In this document: in pieces, positions 53,942 to 63,343 of the stretch
Layout of the letters: every line of letters starts with the position of its first letter
How positions within the stretch are numbered: the stretch's first letter is position 1
Source of the DNA: UBA1140 sp964573285
GTDB taxonomy: Bacteria; Campylobacterota; Campylobacteria; Campylobacterales; Sulfurovaceae
Assembly (NCBI GenBank): GCA_964573285.1
Contig: CAZNJD010000007.1
Location: forward strand, 1-64,000
Direction: 5' to 3'
Length of the DNA stretch: 64,000 nt
Program-made: the position numbers and the translations under genes
Notes under the pieces: model-generated
Databases searched by the model: none
What the model saw: the letters and a program-made list of their open reading frames with translations, nothing else
Told to the model about the DNA's origin: nothing

Positions 53942-54772
53942 TTAAACTCCATGTTCCATCAGATATTTAGCCACTCCATCTTCATCATTATTATGGGGGA
54001 GTATTACTGTTGCCTCTTTTTTAACCTCATCTAATGCATTACTAACAGCTACAGAAGTTCCTACTATTTTAAACATCTCTATATCATTAATACTATCTCC
54101 AAATACAATCATATCCTCTAATGAAATATTTAGATACTCACTCACTTTTTTTATCGCATGTGCCTTATCTCCTAATGGATGTAAAATAGTTAAAAACCAA
54201 CATTTAGTATATTGTTCAGGGGAGAGTTTTATCTCTATATTCTTACCAAAAACCTTTTTGAGTTGTTCTGATAATAGAAATAGTACTGTTTTATCACCCA
54301 TATATACCACTTTGAGCGTATCATTTAGACCTTTGATACTCTCTTCTCGTCTTAATCTTGGGTCATGAGTATATCTATCATCTATCAGAGTCGATTGATA
54401 TACATTCATTTTTTTTGGTACTATAAAAGCTTCACTTAAAATTTCTCTATTCTCTATAGCCAATAAAAATGGCTCTATATCAAATTTTCCCGACTCATAT
54501 ATAATATCATCTACTAGAGATTTATCCATTGGTTTTATATCTATAATCTCTTTTTGTGCTGTAACTACTAATGCACCATCTAATAGCATTAAAGGAGAGT
54601 TTAGCTTCATACCTTTTAGAAATTCTTCTATTTTGGCAAAACTTCTAGCTGTGGCTACTGTCAATCTAACCTTTTGAGATAGAGAGTTCCACACCTCTTT
54701 GCTAAAATCACTTACTTTTTGGTTACTATTTAAAAAAGTATGGTCTAAATCAGTTATATATAATTTTTTCAT
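53942..54772 (-). CDS. HAD-superfamily phosphatase (Cof/YbiV type)
   Basis: 276 residues. HAD motif I DLDHTFLN near the N-terminus, motif II (T in VATARS), motif III Lys in GDKAHAIKK and motif IV FGDSINDIEMF. The large C2-type cap between motifs II and III places it in the Cof group, which dephosphorylates sugar phosphates or other small phosphoesters. The substrate is unknown. A minus-strand TATAAT at 54794-54799 is a possible -10. Confidence 0.85.
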   Translation of the reverse strand: MKKLYITDLDHTFLNSNQKVSDFSKEVWNSLSQKVRLTVATARSFAKIEEFLKGMKLNSPLMLLDGALVVTAQKEIIDIKPMDKSLVDDIIYESGKFDIEPFLLAIENREILSEAFIVPKKMNVYQSTLIDDRYTHDPRLRREESIKGLNDTLKVVYMGDKTVLFLLSEQLKKVFGKNIEIKLSPEQYTKCWFLTILHPLGDKAHAIKKVSEYLNISLEDMIVFGDSINDIEMFKIVGTSVAVSNALDEVKKEATVILPHNNDEDGVAKYLMEHGV

Positions 54773-54813
54773 AAATCTTCACTTTTTACTAGAATTATAG
54801 TAGAATTGCATTT

Positions 54814-55209
54814 ATGAACATATTGATACAGATAATAGTCCTAATGATAGCATTAGAGATTATAGAAGCAAACTTACAAAAAGCACCAACAATTGGTTTA
54901 ATGGTAGATAGACTATATGGTTATTATCAAAAGAGTGTATTTTTACTCTTTTTATCACATCCTACACTATATTTTATACTATTGGTCTCTATCGCAACTA
55001 AAGTATTCAATATATATATTATTATTATTTTATTGATTAAAACAGTTGATATATTTTTCAAGATAGAGATGATAAAAGAGAGATGTATAGAAAAAAAGGT
55101 AAATATAGAGTTAGCACCTATATTAGATATGCCTATTACTCTTTTGATGAGCTATTTAGGTATATTGATGTATGTTCCGTTACTTATTTTAGGATTATTT
55201 AATCAATAA
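54814..55209 (+). CDS. Hypothetical small integral membrane protein
   Basis: 131 residues with three to four hydrophobic segments (about 3-20, 42-65, 67-80, 105-128) around a charged loop (KIEMIKERCIEKKVN). No family recognised. It precedes rho by 66 bases with a separate promoter for rho between them. Confidence 0.6.
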   Translation: MNILIQIIVLMIALEIIEANLQKAPTIGLMVDRLYGYYQKSVFLLFLSHPTLYFILLVSIATKVFNIYIIIILLIKTVDIFFKIEMIKERCIEKKVNIELAPILDMPITLLMSYLGILMYVPLLILGLFNQ

Positions 55210-55214
55210 CTGAT

Positions 55215-55220
55215 TATAAT
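55215..55220 (+). promoter_or_regulatory. Putative -10 box for rho
   Basis: TGATTATAAT 55 bases before ATG 55275; the ribosome binding site GAGGAA follows. Confidence 0.5.
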
Positions 55221-55274
55221 GTTGGAAACTACAGTGCAAACTACAAATAAACTCCATAGCTTTCAAGAGGAATT

Positions 55275-56600
55275 ATGAGCGAACAACAACAAAAAAAACA
55301 TTACAATAAGAAAAAGCAAAACAATAGAACACATATACCTGTTGAAGGATATAAAGTTGAAGAGCTACAATCTAAACCGCTAGAAGAGTTAGTGGAAATA
55401 GCTCTAAAAGTAAAGGTAGAAAATCCAAATGAATTTAAACGAAAAGATTTAATATTTGAAATATTGAAATCACAAGTAAAACAGGGTGGATTTATACTAT
55501 TTACTGGTATCTTAGAGGTTATGAATGATGGGTATGGTTTCTTGCGTTCAGAAGATGGAAATTTTGCCAATTCTCAAAATGATACTTATGTCAGTAGTAC
55601 CCAAATCAAAAGATTTGCCTTACGAAATGGTGATATAGTTACAGGTCAAGTTAGACAACCAAAAGAGCAAGAGAAATATTATGCTCTACTCAAAATAGAA
55701 GCAATAAATTATCTTCCACCAGAAGAGTCTAAAAGAAGACCACTATTTGATAACTTAACTCCACTATATGCAATGGAGAGACTTAAACTTGAATATCAAC
55801 CACTCAAATTAACAGGAAGAGTACTAGACCTATTTTCTCCAATAGGCAAAGGACAAAGAGCTTTAATAGTAGCACCTCCTAGAACTGGAAAAACTGAACT
55901 ACTAAAAGAGTTAGCTCATGGTATTAGTCATAACTCTCCTGATGTATCACTAATGGTTCTACTAGTTGATGAGAGACCAGAAGAGGTAACAGATATGCAA
56001 CGCTCTGTCAAAGGAGAGGTATATAGCTCTACATTTGATTTACCAGCACAAAATCATGTCAGAACAGCAGAAATGGTAATAGAAAAAGCCAAAAGACGAG
56101 TCGAAAGTGGTAAAGATGTAGTTATACTACTTGACTCAATTACTAGACTAGCAAGAGCATACAATACAGTAACTCCTAGTTCAGGGAAAGTTCTATCAGG
56201 TGGTGTGGATGCTAATGCACTACATAAACCAAAAAGATTTTTTGGAGCAGCTAGAAATATCGAAGAGGGTGGAAGTTTGACTATTATAGCAACTGCTTTA
56301 ATCGAAACTGGTAGCCGTATGGATGAAGTAATTTTTGAAGAGTTTAAAGGTACAGGTAACTCTGAAGTTGTTCTAAATCGTTATATATCAGATAGAAGAA
56401 TATATCCAGCCATTGATGTAACCAAATCAGGAACTAGAAAAGAAGAGCTAATGGTAGATACTATGACACTACAAAAAGTTTGGGCAATTAGAAATGCTAT
56501 GCAAAATATGGAAGATGTAGAGGGACTTAAATTTCTATTCTCCAAAATGAGAAAAACAAAAAACAATGATGAGTTTTTGGCAATTATGAATGACTCATAA
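55275..56600 (+). CDS. rho: Transcription termination factor Rho
   Basis: Hexameric RNA-dependent ATPase that terminates transcription. 441 residues. Seen: a basic Lys/Asn-rich N-terminal extension, the RNA-binding cold-shock-like domain (GFILFTGILEVMNDGYGFLRS), Walker A APPRTGKTELLK, Walker B DVVILLDSITRLARAYN, Q-loop and R-loop region (LSGGVDANALHKPKRFFGAARN), and TGNSEVVLNR. Followed after 13 bases by murI. Confidence 0.96.
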   Translation: MSEQQQKKHYNKKKQNNRTHIPVEGYKVEELQSKPLEELVEIALKVKVENPNEFKRKDLIFEILKSQVKQGGFILFTGILEVMNDGYGFLRSEDGNFANSQNDTYVSSTQIKRFALRNGDIVTGQVRQPKEQEKYYALLKIEAINYLPPEESKRRPLFDNLTPLYAMERLKLEYQPLKLTGRVLDLFSPIGKGQRALIVAPPRTGKTELLKELAHGISHNSPDVSLMVLLVDERPEEVTDMQRSVKGEVYSSTFDLPAQNHVRTAEMVIEKAKRRVESGKDVVILLDSITRLARAYNTVTPSSGKVLSGGVDANALHKPKRFFGAARNIEEGGSLTIIATALIETGSRMDEVIFEEFKGTGNSEVVLNRYISDRRIYPAIDVTKSGTRKEELMVDTMTLQKVWAIRNAMQNMEDVEGLKFLFSKMRKTKNNDEFLAIMNDS

Positions 56601-56613
56601 TTAATAGTGAATA

Positions 56614-57363
56614 ATGAAAATAGGTGTTTTTGATTCTGGAGCAGGTGGACTTAGTGTTGTTAAGTCTCTGCTTGAGTCTAAATTTTTTAATGAGATAATC
56701 TATTATGGTGATACAGCAAGAGTTCCTTATGGAACAAAAGATAAAAACACGATTATCCGTTATTCACTAGAAGCATTAGAATTTTTTAATAACTTTGATA
56801 TAGATTTACTTATTACTGCATGTAATACAGTAAGTGCTTATGCTTTGGATGAAATGAATAAACAGAGCAAATATCCTGTAGTAGGAGTAATAGACTCTGG
56901 TGTTATGGCAGTAGAAAATCGTCATATCCAAAAAAATGACCCTATACTTATTATAGCAACCCGTGCTACTATAAACTCAAATCGTTATCAAGAGAGATTA
57001 AGTAATTTGGGATATAGAAATATTACAGCTATTCAAACAGGGTTATTTGTTCCTATGGTTGAGGAGGGTATATTCGATGGTGAAATCCTAAATTCTACAA
57101 TGAGACACTATTTTAATAATATTCCAATCCCAAAAGCTTTGATATTAGGATGTACCCACTTCCCACTTATTAGTAATAGTTTAGAAAACTATTTTGATAA
57201 AAAACCTATACTTATACATTCAGGTGAAGCAATAGTAGAATATCTCGAACAACGATATGAGTTATCTCAAATAGATAAAAGAGAGACTGAACTTAAAATT
57301 TTTGCATCTGATAATGTTGCAGGGTTACGAAAAATTGCAGATAAATGGTTAGGATATAGTTGA
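56614..57363 (+). CDS. murI: Glutamate racemase
   Basis: Makes D-glutamate for peptidoglycan. 249 residues. Seen: IGVFDSGAGGLSVVKSL, YYGDTARVPYG, the first catalytic Cys in ITACNTVSAYA and the second in LGCTHFPLI. Probably cotranscribed with rho. Confidence 0.95.
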   Translation: MKIGVFDSGAGGLSVVKSLLESKFFNEIIYYGDTARVPYGTKDKNTIIRYSLEALEFFNNFDIDLLITACNTVSAYALDEMNKQSKYPVVGVIDSGVMAVENRHIQKNDPILIIATRATINSNRYQERLSNLGYRNITAIQTGLFVPMVEEGIFDGEILNSTMRHYFNNIPIPKALILGCTHFPLISNSLENYFDKKPILIHSGEAIVEYLEQRYELSQIDKRETELKIFASDNVAGLRKIADKWLGYS

Positions 57364-57389
57364 TAAAGTAATATATAATCAATTTTATG

Positions 57390-57395
57390 TATAAT
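57390..57395 (+). promoter_or_regulatory. Putative -10 box for the single-domain rhodanese gene
   Basis: TATGTATAAT 35 bases upstream of ATG 57430, with AAAGGA between. Confidence 0.5.
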
Positions 57396-57429
57396 TCAAA
57401 AACGAAATATACAAAGGAATTGATAAACT

Positions 57430-57774
57430 ATGAGCGAATTATTAAATAAAAGTTTTGTAAACTCTGCTGAATTAGAGACACTATTAGAAGATAGAGCTAA
57501 AGGTAATGCTGATTTTATATTAGTAGATGTAAGAGAACAGATGGAGTATGATATGGGACATATCAAAGGTGTTGATATGCTTAAACCTACCTCTTCATTC
57601 CAATCATGGGGACAAAGCTTTTTTGATGAAAATAGAGATAAAACTGTTATCTTTACTTGTAGAACAGATTCTAGAAGTGGTAGTGTACAAAGAGTTTTTC
57701 AACAAAATGGAATGAAGAGTGTAATTAATCACTCTGGTGGAATTGTCTCTTATCATGGTGAGATAGAGAGATAA
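57430..57774 (+). CDS. Single-domain rhodanese-like protein
   Basis: 114 residues, no signal peptide, so cytoplasmic. Rhodanese core FILVDVREQMEYDMGHIKGV and a canonical active-site loop FTCRTDSRSG, with catalytic Cys and loop Arg (CxxxxR) both present; this contrasts with the two secreted rhodaneses at 42-44 kb. Likely thiosulfate or persulfide sulfurtransferase. Confidence 0.88.
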   Translation: MSELLNKSFVNSAELETLLEDRAKGNADFILVDVREQMEYDMGHIKGVDMLKPTSSFQSWGQSFFDENRDKTVIFTCRTDSRSGSVQRVFQQNGMKSVINHSGGIVSYHGEIER

Positions 57775-57903
57775 TAGAAATATTACACAAAAATCTCTTA
57801 TTTTTATCTCATATATTAGGAGAGAATTATTAACAATTACTCTCAAAAAACTTTCAAAAAACCTCTTTTAATAGTTGATAATCGAGCAAAACTAAAAATC
57901 TGC

Positions 57904-57909
57904 TATAAT
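57904..57909 (+). promoter_or_regulatory. Putative -10 box for der
   Basis: TCTGCTATAAT 35 bases upstream of ATG 57944; the upstream gap of about 125 bases holds no gene. Confidence 0.55.
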
Positions 57910-57943
57910 TGCAATAAGATATAAACAATAGAAAGACAAACTA

Positions 57944-59350
57944 ATGAGAAAACTAAAAAAAGTAGCCATATTAGGGCGACCAAATGTAGGGAAAAGTTCT
58001 CTATTTAATAGATTAGCAAGGCAAAGAGATGCTATTACTTCTGATATGGTAGGAACTACTAGAGATATTAAAAAAAGAGTAGTAACTATATCAGGTAATA
58101 GAGATTTTGAAGTGATAGATACAGGTGGTATAGATGATAGTACCGAGATGTTTGCAACCGTAAAAAGACTCTCATTACGAACAGCTAAGGAAGCTGATAT
58201 TATATTATATATGGTGGATGGCAAAAATATTCCAGATGAAGAAGATAGAGAACTTTTCTATGGACTTCAAGAGTTGGGTAAACCTATTGCACTAATTGTT
58301 AATAAAATAGACAATGACAAAGATGAGACACTGCGTTATTGGGACTTTTTGGAATTTGGTGCTGATATGACTTTACCTATTTCAGTTAGCCATAATAGAT
58401 ATATGAACGCCTTTTATAGATGGCTGGAAGAGCATATACCCCCAAGAGAAGAGAAACTAGAAACTACTCCTATTTTAGAAGATAATGAAGATACAACATT
58501 TGAAGATATAGTAAAGAGTATTCATGCACAAGATGAGACAGAAGAGGATAGAGACATTAAAGTGGCTATAATAGGTAGAGTCAATACAGGTAAAAGCTCT
58601 TTACTTAATGCCCTACTCCAAGAAGAGAGAGCTGTAGTCTCACCAGTTGCAGGAACTACTATTGACCCTATCAATGAATCAATGGAGTATAAAGAACACA
58701 GAATTACTTTTGTCGATACAGCAGGAATACGAAGAAGAGGGCGAATAGTTGGTATTGAAAAATATGCTCTAGGTAGAACTGAAGAGATGCTAAAAGAAGC
58801 AGATATTGCTCTACTTGTAATTGACGCAACTGTTGGGGTGCTTGAACTAGATGAGAGGATTGCTAACCTTATAGAGAAATATCGTCTAGGATGTCTAATT
58901 GTATTAAACAAATGGGATATAAGAGATGATATAACTTATGAAAAAGCAACAAATAATATTCGTGATGAGCTAAAGTTTTTGCACTATGCACCACTTATTA
59001 CTATATCAGCCAAAACAGGTCAAAGAGTTCATAAAATTTTAGATGATATTATCTCTATATATGAGAGATACAAACAGAGAATTCCAACAGCTAAACTCAA
59101 TGAAGTTATCAAGTTTGCAGTAGGAAAACATCATCCACCATCACTCAATGGTGCAATAGTCAAAATAAAATTTGCAACACAATATGAAATTAAACCACCC
59201 AAAATTGCTATTATTATGAATAGACCTGATGGATTACACTTTTCATATAAAAGATACCTTGCGAATACAATTAGAAGTAAGTTTGATTTTGAGGGAGTTC
59301 CATTAGATATATCTGCTAGACATAGAGGACAAAGAGTTGAGGATGATTAA
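57944..59350 (+). CDS. der: Ribosome-associated GTPase Der (EngA)
   Basis: 468 residues with two tandem GTPase domains, the mark of Der: first P-loop GRPNVGKSS with DTGG and NKID; second P-loop GRVNTGKSS with DTAG and NKWD; then a C-terminal KH-like domain (KIKFATQYEIKPPKIAI, FSYKRYLANTIR). Required for 50S assembly. Its stop directly abuts that of the convergent GGDEF-EAL gene. Confidence 0.96.
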   Translation: MRKLKKVAILGRPNVGKSSLFNRLARQRDAITSDMVGTTRDIKKRVVTISGNRDFEVIDTGGIDDSTEMFATVKRLSLRTAKEADIILYMVDGKNIPDEEDRELFYGLQELGKPIALIVNKIDNDKDETLRYWDFLEFGADMTLPISVSHNRYMNAFYRWLEEHIPPREEKLETTPILEDNEDTTFEDIVKSIHAQDETEEDRDIKVAIIGRVNTGKSSLLNALLQEERAVVSPVAGTTIDPINESMEYKEHRITFVDTAGIRRRGRIVGIEKYALGRTEEMLKEADIALLVIDATVGVLELDERIANLIEKYRLGCLIVLNKWDIRDDITYEKATNNIRDELKFLHYAPLITISAKTGQRVHKILDDIISIYERYKQRIPTAKLNEVIKFAVGKHHPPSLNGAIVKIKFATQYEIKPPKIAIIMNRPDGLHFSYKRYLANTIRSKFDFEGVPLDISARHRGQRVEDD

Positions 59351-61231
59351 TTAAATCTCATTGTATGGTTTAGCTTTATCAAAATAATAACCCTGACCAT
59401 ACTCAATATCTAAATCTATTAATACATCTAATATCTTTTCATTTTCAACAAATTCTGCCACAACTTTTATACCATTCTCTTTACAAAATAGATTAAGTGA
59501 AGAGATTAAACTATATGCTTTCTTATCTTTATCTATATTTCTAATAATACTTCCATCAATCTTAAGATAATCTATAGATAGATTGAGTAGATGATTTAGG
59601 TTTGAATAACCAGAACCATAATCATCAATACAGAATTTATAGCCCAAAAGTTTTAATTTTTGAATAGAAATCTCTAATTTAATATAATCCGCATCTTTTG
59701 TCTCTAAAATTTCTATTAACATTCTATCAGATAGAGCAGAATTTTTTCTCAAAAGAGCTAAAATAGCATCATTTATCAAATCATCAGAACTTAGATTTAG
59801 ACTAATTTTGAGTTTATCATTTTTTAATAATTTATCTACATTATACTCTATCACTTTCATACTAATACGACTATAAAAATAGCTATTTTCTAAATCAGGT
59901 AAAATTTGGTTAGGAGATATAATCTCATCTCCATCTTCTATTCGTAATAGTGCCTCATAATGATGAATTTCCTTTGTTTTAATATTTACAATAGGTTGAT
60001 AAAAACATACTAGTTTATCTGAGTTAATCATATCTTTTAGTTTTTCTCTATACATCCGTATTTTATTAGATAAATCAAAATAGGTAATAATATTTCGACC
60101 ATTATGTTTGCTATCATATAAAGCTCCATCTGCTTTTTGTATAGCATCTTGGAAAGATGAAGCACTCTTTGTTTGAATAAAAGCACCTATAGATATAGTG
60201 ATATTAATGGTATCGTCTTTAATCTTTATATTTAGAGACTCAACCATTTTTCTAATATTCTCAATTATAGTTTTAAATTTTTCTATATCTGTATCTTTTT
60301 TGGATATTAGTAGTAAAAACTCTTCTCCTCCATACTGTATAAAAATATCATCTTTTTTTAAAAGAGATGATATTCTCTGCATAACGGAATTGAGTACCTT
60401 ATCACCATTTGCTTGTCCATATATATCATTAATTCGTTTAAAAAAATCTATATCAGCCAAAGATATATAATAGTCCGAAAAATTTATCTTTTCATAATTA
60501 TCAGTCAAATAACTTCTATAAAAACTACCAGAGTCAGGGTTACGATACATACGATTTTTAATATAACTATTTCTCAAAAAATATAATATAAAAATAGTTA
60601 ATAATATTATCAAAATAATAAGAAATATCATAATAATTTTGACACTAACACTAAGCAAAGAGGTCATAGAATTATATGTTTTCTGTGAATAATCAATTAC
60701 AAAAAAAGCTATCAATTTATTATTTTTTAAAATAGGTTTAATCATAGTAAAACCTAAATCTTTAATATTTTTCTGAATATATATCTGTTTTTTCTTACTT
60801 TTTTTTGCCCTTATTAAGGAGTCAATATCTATATCCTCCAACATAAAAAGTTCAGGTTCTTTATTTTTATTATCTTCATCCCCATCTAAAAAAAGAAAGA
60901 ACCGATTTTTAAAAGGTAAAAGAATATAAATAGATAATATATTCCTATTTTTAAAATCTTTTAGAAGCTCTATATTTTTTGTTCGTATATCATGATTAAT
61001 AGTATTATCTCTTATAAAATCACTACTACCGTTAACTATTTTATCAATTAACTTATCAGCAGATGCATCTATCCCATCTATGGATTGGCTTAAAAGTGTA
61101 GTTCTTAGTTTGTTTTCATAAATATGTATATTAGCATATAGATATATAAATATAGAGCAGATAAAAATATACACTACTATAGTATAGTAATGAAATCTGT
61201 TAATATCTGAAAATATAAATTTATTATACAA
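59351..61231 (-). CDS. Membrane GGDEF-EAL cyclic-di-GMP enzyme
   Basis: 626 residues. Two membrane helices (about 17-35 and 195-218) enclose a periplasmic sensor region. GGDEF domain (about 230-385) with active-site YGGEEF; EAL domain (about 395-620) with EALLR, LNLSSDDL, EILE, DDYGSGYSN, LKIDGS and AEFVEN, so all catalytic positions known for the phosphodiesterase are present. Both making and breaking c-di-GMP look possible; which dominates cannot be told. No RxxD inhibitory site is obvious just before GGEEF. Confidence 0.9.
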   Translation of the reverse strand: MYNKFIFSDINRFHYYTIVVYIFICSIFIYLYANIHIYENKLRTTLLSQSIDGIDASADKLIDKIVNGSSDFIRDNTINHDIRTKNIELLKDFKNRNILSIYILLPFKNRFFLFLDGDEDNKNKEPELFMLEDIDIDSLIRAKKSKKKQIYIQKNIKDLGFTMIKPILKNNKLIAFFVIDYSQKTYNSMTSLLSVSVKIIMIFLIILIILLTIFILYFLRNSYIKNRMYRNPDSGSFYRSYLTDNYEKINFSDYYISLADIDFFKRINDIYGQANGDKVLNSVMQRISSLLKKDDIFIQYGGEEFLLLISKKDTDIEKFKTIIENIRKMVESLNIKIKDDTINITISIGAFIQTKSASSFQDAIQKADGALYDSKHNGRNIITYFDLSNKIRMYREKLKDMINSDKLVCFYQPIVNIKTKEIHHYEALLRIEDGDEIISPNQILPDLENSYFYSRISMKVIEYNVDKLLKNDKLKISLNLSSDDLINDAILALLRKNSALSDRMLIEILETKDADYIKLEISIQKLKLLGYKFCIDDYGSGYSNLNHLLNLSIDYLKIDGSIIRNIDKDKKAYSLISSLNLFCKENGIKVVAEFVENEKILDVLIDLDIEYGQGYYFDKAKPYNEI

Positions 61232-61368
61232 AACTACACCCTTAACTTTTTTCTAATTATCAGGTGATTTTATCATAAAATAGTGCATTATTGTGAACAA
61301 TACACACTTCTATTAAATAAGATAAATAAATATATCCAAAAATTAAATAGTTATTGTTCTTAATTAGC

Positions 61369-61794
61369 TTATTTTGTTAATAAACAAAGAGGACATAAAT
61401 AAGACTCTTTAATTATATAATTAGTATATTTAGTGGATAACTTCAATCCTTTTGCTTTTAATCTTTCATCCACAAACATAATTTGAGTTCTACCTTTTTT
61501 TATATATATTGCTCCAATGCTCTTTTTATCATTTTTCAAATCATTATAACTATTAACAATAATCATTTTTTTAACTTTTTTATCTGTTGGGAACAATAAT
61601 ACATCTGCTTTCTTTGAAGAGCTAGTTTTCAAAATAGTTAACTTGTTCATAAATTTTTCATCTGATATATAATAAGTTAAAGGTTTATTATCTAATGTAA
61701 TAGAAGATAAAATACCATTTACTTTCTCTATATTCAAATCTGAAAATGCCAATAGTGGCACAAGTAGTAATAAATATATATTTGATTTTTTCAT
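61369..61794 (-). CDS. Hypothetical secreted protein with C-terminal CxxC
   Basis: 141 residues with a signal peptide (1-17, ending AFS). The mature part is Lys-rich beta/alpha (KKADVLLFPTDKKVKKMIIV, SIGAIYIKKGRTQIMFVDERL) and ends in CPLCLLTK, a CxxC pair almost at the C-terminus. I do not recognise a characterised family. It lies directly upstream of the GGDEF-EAL gene on the same strand (137-base gap), so it could be a periplasmic partner, but that is weak inference. Confidence 0.6.
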   Translation of the reverse strand: MKKSNIYLLLLVPLLAFSDLNIEKVNGILSSITLDNKPLTYYISDEKFMNKLTILKTSSSKKADVLLFPTDKKVKKMIIVNSYNDLKNDKKSIGAIYIKKGRTQIMFVDERLKAKGLKLSTKYTNYIIKESYLCPLCLLTK

Positions 61795-61926
61795 AATATA
61801 TCCTTTTCAAAATCATACAACAAAACATCATAAAACAGTATAAAATAAAAATATTAATATTTATTTTTAATTGCTATATGAGTAACATCTAAAGAACTAA
61901 CTATTTTAATTTACCAAATATTTAGA

Positions 61927-61932
61927 TATAAT
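61927..61932 (+). promoter_or_regulatory. Putative -10 box for trpS
   Basis: AGATATAAT 33 bases before ATG 61965; ribosome binding site AAGGA follows. Confidence 0.5.
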
Positions 61933-61964
61933 TTCAAAATTTTTGATATATTATAAGGATAGAC

Positions 61965-62930
61965 ATGCGTGTATTAACAGGAATTCAAGCTTCAGGCAAA
62001 CTTCACATCGGAAACTATTTTGGAGCAATGAAGCCAATGATAGAGCTTCAAGAGAGTGAAGAACTATTCACATTTATTGCAAACTATCACTCTTTAACCA
62101 CTTCCAAAGATGCTAAATTACTCAAACAACTCACACTTGATGCTGCTATTGATTACCTTTCACTAGGTATTGACCCAAATAAAACAACCTTTTGGGTACA
62201 AAGTGATGTACCACAAGTGCTAGAACTATATTGGATACTATCTAAATTTACTCCAATGGGACTGCTAGAGAGGGCTCATAGCTATAAAGATAAAGTAGCA
62301 AAAGGAATTCCAGCTAATCATGCACTATTTTCTTATCCAGTCTTAATGGCTGCTGATATTTTACTATTAGATACTGAGAAAGTTCCTGTTGGAAAAGACC
62401 AAATTCAACATGTAGAGATAACTAGAGATATTGCTACTAAATGCAACAATGAGTATGGAGAAATTTTTACAATCCCTGAATATATTGTCAATGAAAACTT
62501 GGCTACAATACCTGGTATTGATGGACAAAAAATGAGTAAAAGTTATGATAATGCTATAGATATTTTTATGGAGACAGAAAAAAAGCTACAGAAGAGATGT
62601 AATAAAATTGTAAGCTCATCTACTCCATTAGGTCAACCACTAGAGTTTAATGGATGCAATATCTATAATTTGGCATCACTATTTTTGGATAATAATATGA
62701 AAAATAAACTACAACAAAGATACCAAGCAGGAAAAGAGGGTTATGGTCACTTTAAAAAATATCTAAAAGAGTTAATATGGAATGAATTTGAAGAGGCTAG
62801 AGAAAAAAGAGCCTACTATTTAGAACATCAAGACGAAGTTCAAGATATTTTAAATGATGGTGCGAACAAAATGCGTAAAATAGCAAATGCCAAAATGGCT
62901 ACTGTTCGCGAGGCTGTGGGGATATTATAA
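61965..62930 (+). CDS. trpS: Tryptophanyl-tRNA synthetase
   Basis: Class I synthetase charging tRNA-Trp. 321 residues. Seen: HIGH-type motif as HIGN in ASGKLHIGNYFG, SYPVLMAADILL, VPVGKDQIQHVEITRDIA, and KMSKS in GQKMSKSYDN. Converges with napD with one base between the stops. Confidence 0.96.
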   Translation: MRVLTGIQASGKLHIGNYFGAMKPMIELQESEELFTFIANYHSLTTSKDAKLLKQLTLDAAIDYLSLGIDPNKTTFWVQSDVPQVLELYWILSKFTPMGLLERAHSYKDKVAKGIPANHALFSYPVLMAADILLLDTEKVPVGKDQIQHVEITRDIATKCNNEYGEIFTIPEYIVNENLATIPGIDGQKMSKSYDNAIDIFMETEKKLQKRCNKIVSSSTPLGQPLEFNGCNIYNLASLFLDNNMKNKLQQRYQAGKEGYGHFKKYLKELIWNEFEEAREKRAYYLEHQDEVQDILNDGANKMRKIANAKMATVREAVGIL

Positions 62931-62931
62931 C

Positions 62932-63297
62932 TTATACCCCTCCTTTAAAATCTTTGTGTTTTAGGTCTCCATTATAAACAATATCTTTAATATCTATATC
63001 TTCTCTTTTGAGAACATCAGGAACAGGGTCTTGTTCATTAAGAAGTTTTATCTCTTCATCTAGCTGGTCTTCTTGATATGTCATCATCATATCCGCAGCC
63101 ATTACCTGTGGTAACTCTTGGATTTTAACTAACTTTTTAATCTCCTCTTCCACACCTTCACCCTCTACTGTTACTATTATCTTTCCTGTTGCTTTATCAT
63201 GTAGGTGATAATCACAATAATCTGACTCTTTGAATAGCTCTACTAACTCATCTATATATTTTGATGGGGCTTGTACTACTATACTTGATATATTCAT
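62932..63297 (-). CDS. napD: Periplasmic nitrate reductase maturation chaperone NapD
   Basis: 121 residues. Binds the twin-arginine signal peptide of NapA during molybdenum cofactor insertion; cytoplasmic. Seen: ISSIVVQAPSKYIDELVELF, GKIIVTVEGEG and PQVMAADMMMTYQEDQ, the NapD ferredoxin-like fold, with an acidic C-terminal extension of about 40 residues. Last gene of the cluster; the upstream neighbour is the partial napL. Confidence 0.88.
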   Translation of the reverse strand: MNISSIVVQAPSKYIDELVELFKESDYCDYHLHDKATGKIIVTVEGEGVEEEIKKLVKIQELPQVMAADMMMTYQEDQLDEEIKLLNEQDPVPDVLKREDIDIKDIVYNGDLKHKDFKGGV

Positions 63298-63343
63298 TTC
63301 ATTCTCCTTTGAATTTTTTGTAAAAACAAAGTATATCTTGTCT

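Noticed and set aside
57775..57903. Imperfect inverted repeat near 57820-57845 as a terminator
   Set aside because: The stem GAGAGAATT/AATTACTCTC needs a bulge and is not followed by a T tract.
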